Below, one piece after another: positions 37,778 through 44,779 of a stretch of DNA of 64,000 nucleotides (positions are counted from its first letter, which is position 1; each line of letters starts with the position of its first letter). The stretch spans positions 1 to 64,000 of the forward strand of contig JABFFZ010000022.1 of the NCBI GenBank assembly GCA_013112725.1, written 5' to 3'. The position numbers and the translations under genes are program-made. The notes under the pieces are model-generated. The model was not told the origin of the DNA. It saw only the letters and a program-made list of their open reading frames with translations, and ran no database searches. Source of the stretch: Chloroflexota bacterium (GTDB lineage Bacteria; Chloroflexota; Anaerolineae; Promineifilales; Promineifilaceae).

Positions 37778-38623
37778 TCATCCTTTCAACTCCCCACCCG
37801 TCAGACCCGTCACAATGTACCGCTCCGCCAGCAAGTAAAAAATAACCGCCGGAATAATCAACAGCGTGATATACGCCATCACCCTGGCCCACTCCGTGCC
37901 ATACTGGCCCTGAAATTGCATAATGCCCAGCGTCAGCGGCCACTTCTTGGAATCTCCCAGCACCACCAGAGACAGAAAATACTCGTTCCAGGCATTCACC
38001 ACCGTCAGCGTGGCGATGGCCGCAATCGCCGGCCGCGCCAGTGGAAACAACACGTGCCGGAAAAACCCAAACGTCGTACACCCGTCAATATACGAAGCAT
38101 CCTCTAATTCAGCCGGTATCGCCCGGAAAAAGCCAATCAAAATCACGGTACTGCCCGGCAGCGAAAACGTCACCAACGGCAAGATAACACCCCAAAAACT
38201 GTTGATCAGATTCAAATTCCGAATTTGCAGAAAGACCGGCAAAATAGCCACCACCAATGGAAAAAGCAGTCCAATCGAAAGAATATTGAAGAGGACAGAG
38301 CGACCCTTAAAACTCACCCGCGCAAAGATCGCCGCCAGCGGGGCGGCTGCCAGAATCACCAAAAAAGTAGTTGTTAGCGTAATGCGTAAACTATTGCCCA
38401 CCGACCGCCAAAACTCCGGTTTTGTTAAAATATCGGTGTAGTTTTCCCACTTAATACCAGTTTTGGGTAGCGCCACCGGGTTAGACATAAACTCCCCCGT
38501 CGTGCGGATGCTGCCCAAGATCACCACCACCACCGGGCTAAACATCAGCAAAGCCACCACAATGACAAACAAATACATCAAAAATCGGCTAAACGTCATT
38601 TTAGGCGCTGATACACTGGTCAT
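37778..38623 (-). CDS. sugar ABC transporter permease (MalG type)
   Basis: A 281-residue inner-membrane permease of the CUT1 group with six membrane segments. The EAA loop, which contacts the ATPase, reads AIPAELEDASYIDGCTTFGF. It pairs with the upstream MalF-type permease and the binding protein to import xylo-oligosaccharides. No ATPase gene occurs in this cluster, so a shared ATPase elsewhere is expected. It starts 9 bases after the MalF-type stop. Confidence 0.92.
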   Translation of the reverse strand: MTSVSAPKMTFSRFLMYLFVIVVALLMFSPVVVVILGSIRTTGEFMSNPVALPKTGIKWENYTDILTKPEFWRSVGNSLRITLTTTFLVILAAAPLAAIFARVSFKGRSVLFNILSIGLLFPLVVAILPVFLQIRNLNLINSFWGVILPLVTFSLPGSTVILIGFFRAIPAELEDASYIDGCTTFGFFRHVLFPLARPAIAAIATLTVVNAWNEYFLSLVVLGDSKKWPLTLGIMQFQGQYGTEWARVMAYITLLIIPAVIFYLLAERYIVTGLTGGELKG

Positions 38624-38632
38624 CTCTCTGCC

Positions 38633-39580
38633 TCAATCTGCCATCGTTCGGTGTAAGACCAAACGCTGATATCCAATAGAAAACAACAACGTCATCGCAA
38701 ACAAAATAACCGCCAGCGCACTGCCATACCCTAATTGCATTCGCTGAATACCAAACTTATACAGGTACGTGACGATCAACTCGCTGCGGAAAGCCGGTCC
38801 TCCGCCGGTTAAAATCCACACCACAATAAATTGTTGAAAAGACCCCAGAATAGACAAAAACACGGTCAGGGCAATCGTATCCCGCATCATCGGCAGGGTA
38901 ACAAAACGCAACACCTGATATTCATTCGCGCCCGCCACCCGCGCCGAATCTTCCACCTCTCTGGAAATGTTTTGCAAACCGGCCATGTATAGCAACATGT
39001 GAAAGCCAAAAAACTTCCAGGTCAGCACCACAAAAATCGCTACCAGCACCGTATCCAGGTCTGTTAACCAGGCAGTGCCCGCATAGGCCGGGTTAAAAAT
39101 TTCCAAAAATCTGTTCAGCAGCCCGCCTCTGGGATTGTAAACATATAACCAGATATAAGCGGCGATAATTTCCGAAAACACATAGGGCAGAAAAAATATG
39201 GTGCGGAAAAACCGCTGAAATCGCAATTGTCCCCGCACCAAAATAAGCGCCAGCGTCATTGCCAACGGCAGTTGGATAGCCAGCGATAGCCCCATGATGA
39301 TGAACGAGTGCTTAATCGCCCCCCGAAATACCGACTCGGAAAAGGCGCGCCGATAATTGCTCAGGCCGACAAAGTTATCGAGTGGCCCCAAACCGTTCCA
39401 ATTATAGGCGCTGTAGTACATTGCCTGAGCGATGGGAATCAACAAAAATGTGGTCAGCAGCACAAAACCTGGCAGCAAACAAGCCACAATCAATACAGTC
39501 TTGTTCCACTGCGCCCGCCTTTTATCCGTGTTCGCCTGTATTCGGGAAGCCGTGCCCGTCAGCATCCTGGTCTCGTCCAT
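38633..39580 (-). CDS. sugar ABC transporter permease (MalF type)
   Basis: About 315 residues with six membrane segments, CUT1 family; the EAA loop reads SREVEDSARVAGANEYQVLR. The frame is open up to 39673, but the extra N-terminal codons translate a repeat hairpin. ATG 39580 (MDETRMLTGTASR) has GAGGG 5 bases upstream and is the better start. It forms the channel with the MalG-type protein. Confidence 0.92.
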   Translation of the reverse strand: MDETRMLTGTASRIQANTDKRRAQWNKTVLIVACLLPGFVLLTTFLLIPIAQAMYYSAYNWNGLGPLDNFVGLSNYRRAFSESVFRGAIKHSFIIMGLSLAIQLPLAMTLALILVRGQLRFQRFFRTIFFLPYVFSEIIAAYIWLYVYNPRGGLLNRFLEIFNPAYAGTAWLTDLDTVLVAIFVVLTWKFFGFHMLLYMAGLQNISREVEDSARVAGANEYQVLRFVTLPMMRDTIALTVFLSILGSFQQFIVVWILTGGGPAFRSELIVTYLYKFGIQRMQLGYGSALAVILFAMTLLFSIGYQRLVLHRTMAD

Positions 39581-39597
39581 TAGACCCTCACCTGTGG

Positions 39598-39659
39598 GTA
39601 GCAGGCTGCAAGTAGCAGGTTGCCTGTGACTTGCCACTTGCAACCTGCAACTTGCTACC
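39598..39659. repeat. long hairpin between binding protein and permeases
   Basis: GGTAGCAGGCTGCAAGTAGC on one side and TTGCAACCTGCAACTTGCTACC-like arm on the other, built from about 13-base repeats. It sits in the transcript between the binding-protein gene and malF, where such hairpins can stabilise the upstream mRNA. Confidence 0.7.
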
Positions 39660-39709
39660 AACAAATAAGCCAATAGCTGTGGCCGGTCTCTGACCGTGCC
39701 ATCTTCGGT

Positions 39710-41089
39710 CTAGTTACCCAACTCCATAGCAGCAGAATCTTCAATTTGCTGCGCCAGTTGTGCCGGCGTGATGACGCCCGCAAATAACTGCTCCACAGCA
39801 TCATTGACAGCGCCGCCAACGGCTGGCGGCAAGAATTGATCATAATAAAGTTGGAAGTAGGCGGCATTATTTCGCGCTTCCACAATGGCCCGCTGAATGG
39901 GATCGGTAATGGCGCTTTCTGTACCCACCATGGTCGGCGGCCCAAAACCAACGTCGTTTAATGCCTGTATCTGATTTTCGGGCAAGGTGAGGAAACGCAA
40001 GAAGGCTACTGCTTCCTCTGGTGCGTCTTTGCCGACGGCAATCCCATCACCGCCACCTAAAACATCGCTGGGATTACCGGCGCCACCTTCCACCATGGGG
40101 AATGGGAACCAGCCAAGATTAGCCACACCCTCGCCGCTTTCGCTGTTGCTGCGCTGCACGCTCTGGTGCCATTGCCCCATCAACTCCATAGCTGCTTCGC
40201 CATTACCAAAAGCAGACGCCGAATCACCATAGGAAAAGCCGAGAGCGCCTTCGGGGAACGGTTCCATATTAATCAACTCCAGCAAATCTTCACCGGCCTT
40301 CACAAATGGGGCATCGGTAAATGAGCCTTCGCGGGTAAAGGCTTTCAGGAAGGCATCTTCACCGCCATTGCGAATGGCCAGATAGACCCACCAGAAATGC
40401 GCCGGCCATTTGTCACCCACACCGACCGTGATGGGGGTAATACCCGCGTCTTTTAAGGTCTGCACGGCATCCAGAAACTCCGACCAGGTCTTGGGCGGAT
40501 TTTCGGGATCAAGCCCGGCTTGCTCAAAGAGGTCTTTATTGTAATACATACCGACAGCGCCCCACTGCCAGGGCACGCCATAGTATGCGCCATCTTTGCT
40601 ATACAAGTCCAACGCCGCTTTGGCGGCGACGGAATCTTGCCAGTCGCCACGCAGCGCCGGCGAAATATCTTTCAGCAACCCGGCATCCGCGTAAGCCCAG
40701 AGAACGCCGCCGCCCCAGCTTTGGAAGAGGTCGGGCGGTTGGCCTGATTGCATGACGGTCGTCAGGCGTGATTTGAAGGCCTCATTTTCCAGGACGGTGA
40801 TGTTGATCTTGACGCAGGGGTTTTCGGCTATGAATTCGTCGGCTTTGGATTGCCAGTAAGCCTGTTCGGCTTCGGCCGTGGAGATGTGCCACCACTCAAT
40901 TTCCACCGTTTCACTACAGGTGTCGGCTGCCTGAGCCGGGGCTTCCGCTGGTTCTTCTGCCACCTGTTCCTGGGCGGTTGCGGCGGTGGGCACGGGGGTG
41001 GGTTCGGCCGTGCTGCCCCCACCACAGGCTACCAGGATCATGCCTGATGCCAATAAACACAGCAATAATGCAACTTTTATCTTGTTCAT
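39710..41089 (-). CDS. sugar ABC transporter binding lipoprotein
   Basis: A 459-residue family 1 extracellular binding protein. The lipoprotein signal ends in MILVACGGG (lipobox VAC), followed by an Ala/Glu/Pro linker. The mature domain has the usual IEWWHISTAEAEQAYWQ start, GQPPDLFQSWGGG, and YYNKDLFEQAGLDPENPPKT. It captures the oligosaccharide, probably xylo-oligomers. AGGAG precedes the ATG. A LacI-type operator lies about 150 bases upstream. No ACGGCCGT occurs in this gene or in the permeases. Confidence 0.92.
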   Translation of the reverse strand: MNKIKVALLLCLLASGMILVACGGGSTAEPTPVPTAATAQEQVAEEPAEAPAQAADTCSETVEIEWWHISTAEAEQAYWQSKADEFIAENPCVKINITVLENEAFKSRLTTVMQSGQPPDLFQSWGGGVLWAYADAGLLKDISPALRGDWQDSVAAKAALDLYSKDGAYYGVPWQWGAVGMYYNKDLFEQAGLDPENPPKTWSEFLDAVQTLKDAGITPITVGVGDKWPAHFWWVYLAIRNGGEDAFLKAFTREGSFTDAPFVKAGEDLLELINMEPFPEGALGFSYGDSASAFGNGEAAMELMGQWHQSVQRSNSESGEGVANLGWFPFPMVEGGAGNPSDVLGGGDGIAVGKDAPEEAVAFLRFLTLPENQIQALNDVGFGPPTMVGTESAITDPIQRAIVEARNNAAYFQLYYDQFLPPAVGGAVNDAVEQLFAGVITPAQLAQQIEDSAAMELGN

Positions 41090-41285
41090 GGTTCTCCTCG
41101 CTTATGGGTTAACTATCGTTTTCAGAAGTTCAACTCTTTGGAAAAGGTAAACTTCTGCACTGAAAATGGATGAAGGTATCAACAGGTGCATCTGATCAAT
41201 AATCGCCTCCTCTTTTGCTGAAGTTCTACAAGCGTTTTGCAAACGTTTGCAAGAATAATGATAAAAAATCGTCCTTACCCATTCT
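41090..41285 (-). promoter_or_regulatory. leader of xylan operon with LacI operator
   Basis: TTGCAAACGTTTGCAA at 41237-41252 is a perfect 16-base palindrome with a central CG, the classic LacI-family operator. It matches the two operators before the lacI gene. No clear -10/-35 pair was placed. The rest of the ~150-base leader shows no structure I could assign. Confidence 0.8.
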
Positions 41286-42314
41286 TTATGACTGAGGCAA
41301 GGACGTTGATTCACGGTGGATTAGCTCGGTGGGCAAGATAACGCTGGCCGGTTTTTGCTCAGGGTCGCTGATCCAGTCAAGTAACATCTGGGTGGCCAGC
41401 CGCCCCATCTCGACCATCGGCTGGCGCAGGGTGGTTAACGGCGGGTTTAAGATGGCGGCTATGGGAATATCGTCAAAGCCCACCAGCGATATATCCTGGG
41501 GAACCTGTAAGCTGCGCTCCCGAAACAGTTCCAGTGCGCCCTGGGCCATTACGTCATTGGAGGCGAACACGGCCGTTGGCGGCGCCGCCAGATCAAGTAA
41601 AGTGGCCGCTCCCTGATAGCCGCTGATCTTCTCAAAATCGCCAATGACGATCAATTCAGGGTCTACGGGGATACCATGATCGGACAACGCGGCTTTGTAG
41701 CCTTCCAACCGGTCGCGGGCGCTGACCATATCCATCCAACCGGTGATCTTGCCAATGCGCCGGTGGCCCAATTCGATGAGATGGGTGGTGGCGTCATACC
41801 CCCCCTGGAAATTGGCGGCGGTCACCGATACATCATGCTCATCAATGCCCACCTGATCAATGAGAACATAGGGGAAATCGCGGGCTCGCAAGGATTCGAT
41901 GTAGGCCTCTGGCTGGCGAGGCAGCACGATGAGCAGGCCATCGGCCAGGCCGCGCGCCATCATATTGACATACGCTGATTCTTTGGTGCGGCGGCGGTGG
42001 GTGGTATAGAGCATGACTTCGTAATTGTGCGTGGCGAGTACGTCGTCAATACCCCGGAATATCTCCCCCATGTATTGGGTGGACATGTTGTGTACCAGTA
42101 AACCAATGACGTGGGAATGGCCGCCAGCCAGGGAACGCGCCTGCAAATTAGCCTGGTAACCCAGGCGGTGCATGGCCTGGGTGACTCGTTCGCGGGTTTC
42201 AGGTTTGACGTAACTTTTGTTGTTGACCACACGGGAAACAGTGGAATAGGAAACGCCCGCTTCTCTGGCGACATCAATAATGGTAATATCGGTGAGCGTT
42301 TTTTTGTGTGCCAT
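41286..42314 (-). CDS. LacI-family regulator of xylan use
   Basis: 342 residues: an N-terminal helix-turn-helix (TIIDVAREAGVSYSTVSRVV, with hinge residues ANLQARSLAGG) and a periplasmic-binding-like sensor domain (~65-335). Three near-identical operators surround it: one before the binding-protein gene and two flanking its own promoter. It should therefore repress the cluster and itself until a xylose or xylo-oligosaccharide inducer binds. The inducer is inferred from context. The first gene of the minus-strand xylan cluster. Confidence 0.92.
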   Translation of the reverse strand: MAHKKTLTDITIIDVAREAGVSYSTVSRVVNNKSYVKPETRERVTQAMHRLGYQANLQARSLAGGHSHVIGLLVHNMSTQYMGEIFRGIDDVLATHNYEVMLYTTHRRRTKESAYVNMMARGLADGLLIVLPRQPEAYIESLRARDFPYVLIDQVGIDEHDVSVTAANFQGGYDATTHLIELGHRRIGKITGWMDMVSARDRLEGYKAALSDHGIPVDPELIVIGDFEKISGYQGAATLLDLAAPPTAVFASNDVMAQGALELFRERSLQVPQDISLVGFDDIPIAAILNPPLTTLRQPMVEMGRLATQMLLDWISDPEQKPASVILPTELIHRESTSLPQS

Positions 42315-42463
42315 CTTCCCTACAGGTGTTACGGAACAGCGGATGGAAAACTGATAAGCAGGATGTGGGCCGGTTTATGCGCTTACTTGCCTCTTTCCGC
42401 TGTCGTAAAAATCTGCCGCATCAACGCTGTTCCGCCTGTTTCTTGAATGCAGATCCAACCATT

Positions 42464-42479
42464 TTGCAAGCGTTTGCAA
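42464..42479. promoter_or_regulatory. LacI operator, downstream of -10
   Basis: TTGCAAGCGTTTGCAA, placed at the expected transcription start of lacI. Its centre is 52 bases from the second operator, about five helical turns. Confidence 0.85.
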
Positions 42480-42480
42480 A

Positions 42481-42509
42481 AAGATAACAAAAATGCACCG
42501 GGTTGTCAA
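42481..42509 (-). promoter_or_regulatory. lacI promoter
   Basis: On the minus strand TTGACA (42509-42504), 17 bases, TATCTT (42486-42481). An operator lies on each side, so a looped or doubly bound repressor would close the promoter. Confidence 0.75.
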
Positions 42510-42515
42510 TGCTTT

Positions 42516-42531
42516 TTGCAAGCGTTTGCAT
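42516..42531. promoter_or_regulatory. LacI operator, upstream of -35
   Basis: TTGCAAGCGTTTGCAT, one mismatch from a perfect palindrome, directly upstream of the lacI -35. Confidence 0.8.
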
Positions 42532-42572
42532 AATTGGGGGAAATGATAACATGTAGTGGGTTCGGGGAGGCC

Positions 42573-42620
42573 ATGATGCGTGATTAGCAACCAAAAGGGG
42601 AACACGCATTACGGGTCACG
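42573..42620. repeat. degenerate TGATGCG-class repeat
   Basis: CATGATGCGTGATTAG facing ACACGCATTACGGGTCACG, between the lacI promoter and the 3' end of the first ParA-like gene. The arms are imperfect. Confidence 0.4.
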
Positions 42621-42656
42621 AACAAAGCCCCGCACCATCATTGCGGCTGTTCAAGA

Positions 42657-43415
42657 TCAGGCCAGGAGAGTCTGGGCGAGCTGCTTGATCTGTGTGGCGA
42701 TGAAGTGGTCGGGATAGGCCAGGACAAATACTTTCTGGCTGCCGAGGGCCATCATGGAGTCGGAATGGGGCAGCAGGGCGCCGACGGGGCAGGCGTATTG
42801 GCTTTGCAGTTGGCTGCGCAGATCGCTGAGGGGGATGGATTTGGGGACTTTGTTGGCGACGAGGACCAGATTGGGCACACCGAGTTTGCGGGAGATGCTG
42901 ACGATCACGGCCGTGCCTTGATAATCCTGGTAGTCCGGGCGCAAAATAATCGCTTCCGCGTCGGACACGCTGACAGACATGAGCGTCTCGTTGTTCAGGC
43001 CGGGATGGGTATCAATGAGAAGCACATCCAGATTCAGGCTGTCTACCAGACGCTCGTAGCCATCTACCAGCAAGCCCACATCGTAGCCCCGGATCACTTT
43101 GGCGATTTCGCTGGCCTGGGTACGCGAGGGTATCAGGTACAATTTGCCGGTGAGGTTGGGATTAAGTTGGGCGGTGATGTCCATAGCCGCCTGCTCGATG
43201 TCACAATTGCCGTGCAGGTAGTCGTTGAGGGCATAAACAGGCGGGGGGGCATCTTCGCCCAGGCCCAAAATCATGTGGATACCGGGGGATTGGATGTCGG
43301 TATCTACGACAGCAACTCGTTTGCCCAGGGCGGCATAGGTAGCCGCCAGGTTGGCGGTGGTATTAGATTTTCCGGTACCGCCACGATAGGAGTGGATGGA
43401 GATGATTTTTCCCAT
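42657..43415 (-). CDS. ParA/MinD-like ATPase, copy 1
   Basis: About 252 residues, deviant Walker ATPase. P-loop SYRGGTGKSNTTANLAA with the signature Lys position taken by Arg (RGGTGKS, not KGGTGKT); A' motif VAVVDTDIQSPG; switch II LLIDTHPGLN. It dimerises on ATP in related proteins. No chromosome parB-like partner is nearby, so a role in positioning or gating the neighbouring sensor is more likely than plasmid partition. ATG 43415 is favoured over TTG 43427. It is about 40-50% identical by eye to copy 2 at 43957, and is last in the operon that starts with the binding lipoprotein at 48563. Confidence 0.88.
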   Translation of the reverse strand: MGKIISIHSYRGGTGKSNTTANLAATYAALGKRVAVVDTDIQSPGIHMILGLGEDAPPPVYALNDYLHGNCDIEQAAMDITAQLNPNLTGKLYLIPSRTQASEIAKVIRGYDVGLLVDGYERLVDSLNLDVLLIDTHPGLNNETLMSVSVSDAEAIILRPDYQDYQGTAVIVSISRKLGVPNLVLVANKVPKSIPLSDLRSQLQSQYACPVGALLPHSDSMMALGSQKVFVLAYPDHFIATQIKQLAQTLLA

Positions 43416-43428
43416 AATGTTTTCCAAA

Positions 43429-43476
43429 GTAATTGGGTAATTGAGAAATTGGGTAATTACCCAATTACTCGATTTC
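43429..43476. repeat. tandem-repeat hairpin, TAATTGGG class
   Basis: GTAATTGGGTAATTGAG units then TACCCAATTAC; between the HicA-like gene and ParA-like copy 1. Confidence 0.75.
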
Positions 43477-43490
43477 TACGGTACTTGACT

Positions 43491-43709
43491 CTACTCAAGG
43501 ATTCCTGCGCTTTTGAACGTCTTGAGCAGTTTTTGATGAATCCCTTTGCTTAATTGTTTGTTGCCATAAACGGGTACTGAAATTGAACTACTATCATCAA
43601 ACTCAATGATGACGTGTGAGCCTTTTGCTTCCCTGATTGCCCGAACCCTATCCGATTTACGGGCAAGGTTGACAAAATCCTTGCTTGTTTTAGGCTCCTT
43701 CTCCCCCAT
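43491..43709 (-). CDS. HicA-like small protein
   Basis: 72 residues with HicA features: REAKGSHVIIEF (His in GSH) followed by ISVPVYGNKQLSKGIHQKLL and a C-terminal helix. The N-terminal part differs from standard HicA (more charged, LARKSDRVRAI). The upstream partner overlaps it by 20 bases but does not look like HicB. It could be a toxin pair or a small RNA-binding regulator; its conserved-looking position between two ParA-like genes is unusual. Confidence 0.65.
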   Translation of the reverse strand: MGEKEPKTSKDFVNLARKSDRVRAIREAKGSHVIIEFDDSSSISVPVYGNKQLSKGIHQKLLKTFKSAGILE

Positions 43710-43944
43710 TTACTGCCTCACTGTCATCTATTTCGTTTTCTTCATATTTTCTATGCTTCATGCCCAAAGCCGCATAACCTTCGTGTTGTTCAACATAGTC
43801 AATGATGACATCGAGTAAGCCCTCAAAAAAATCGTCAGCTACGCAATTCGCAGAGAGTTCAACCACACCATCTATCATCACATAATGCTCAATGGTTTTG
43901 GTTTCTGTTAATTCAGCAGGTTTGGTTGCCAGTTCAACGGTCAT
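43690..43944 (-). CDS. small acidic protein, unknown
   Basis: 84 residues, acidic, not recognised. The core reads ELSANCVADDFFEGLLDV followed by IIDYVEQHEGYAALGM, which suggests a short alpha/beta fold. It overlaps the HicA-like gene by 20 bases and starts 12 bases after ParA-like copy 2, so it is co-translated with both. By position it could be the antitoxin of the HicA-like protein; no HicB signature is seen. Confidence 0.6.
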   Translation of the reverse strand: MTVELATKPAELTETKTIEHYVMIDGVVELSANCVADDFFEGLLDVIIDYVEQHEGYAALGMKHRKYEENEIDDSEAVNGGEGA

Positions 43945-43956
43945 TACTTACTCTCC

Positions 43957-44715
43957 TTAGAGGAAGGTATCTACCAATGCTTTGATTTCCTGGCTGATGC
44001 GGTGGTCGGGGTGGCGGAGGACGAAGATGTCCTGGCTGGCCAGGGTCATCATTTCGTCGGCGTGGGGCAGGATGGCGGCGACCTGGCAGCGGTATTTGCT
44101 CTCAACCAGGGTGCGTACCTGGTTGAAGTTGTACACTTCGGGCATTTTGTTGATGACCAGGCGCATGTCTGGCACCTGTAATTTGCGGGCGACTTCGACG
44201 GTCACGGCCGTGCCCTGGTAATCTTGGTGGTCGGGCCGCAGCGTGATCAACAAGATGTCGGTGATGGCAATGGAGAGCAGCGTTTCATTGCTCAGGCCAG
44301 GATGTGTATCCACCAGCAGCGCATCTAACTGTAATTTCTCAATCAGGTCATCAAAGCCGTCATTCAGCAGCCCCACGTCATACCCTTCACGCAGCAGCCG
44401 GGAGATTTCGGCCGTTTTGATGCTGCCCGGCAGCAAATAAACCTGACCGGGGATGTTGGGGCCTAAATTAGCGGTCACGTCATAGGCTGCTTCTTGAATC
44501 TCGCAATCGCCCCACAAAAAATGGTTGAGGACAAAACCCAGATCAGGACTTTCCAGGTCAAAATTAAATAACATATGGATGCCGGGCGAGTTCAAGTCGG
44601 TATCTACCACGGCGATGCGTTTCCCTTTCATCGCCAGCGCCGCCGCCACATTGGCGGTGGTGTTGGACTTGCCCGTCCCCCCCCGAAATGAGTGTATGGA
44701 TATGATTCGAGACAT
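43957..44715 (-). CDS. ParA/MinD-like ATPase, copy 2
   Basis: 252 residues. P-loop SFRGGTGKSNTTANVAAA, again with RGGTGKS; A' motif IAVVDTDLNSPG; switch II LLVDTHPGLS; then LITLRPDHQDYQGTAV, shared with copy 1. A strong ribosome site TAGGAG precedes ATG 44715. No amphipathic MinD-like membrane tail is obvious. It lies directly downstream of the HAMP-GAF sensor. Two paralogous ATPases in one operon could make a heterodimer. Confidence 0.88.
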   Translation of the reverse strand: MSRIISIHSFRGGTGKSNTTANVAAALAMKGKRIAVVDTDLNSPGIHMLFNFDLESPDLGFVLNHFLWGDCEIQEAAYDVTANLGPNIPGQVYLLPGSIKTAEISRLLREGYDVGLLNDGFDDLIEKLQLDALLVDTHPGLSNETLLSIAITDILLITLRPDHQDYQGTAVTVEVARKLQVPDMRLVINKMPEVYNFNQVRTLVESKYRCQVAAILPHADEMMTLASQDIFVLRHPDHRISQEIKALVDTFL

Positions 44716-44732
44716 AATGCTCCTATCAGTTT

Positions 44733-44779
44733 GTAGTAAGCGATTTATGGCTGTTAATTGGCGATAAATCGCCTACTAC
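44733..44779. repeat. long inverted repeat, GCGATTT class
   Basis: GTAGTAAGCGATTTAT (44733-44748) pairs with ATAAATCGCCTACTAC (44764-44779), 15 of 16. It contains the TAG of the sensor gene. It resembles the hairpins at 49424 and 62730. Confidence 0.8.

Noticed and set aside
39581..39673. N-terminal extension of the MalF-type permease
   Set aside because: The codons translate a repeat hairpin; ATG 39580 has a ribosome site and a normal start.
41102..41314. Short minus-strand frame covering the operator before the binding-protein gene
   Set aside because: It overlaps the end of lacI and the palindromic operator and has no family match.
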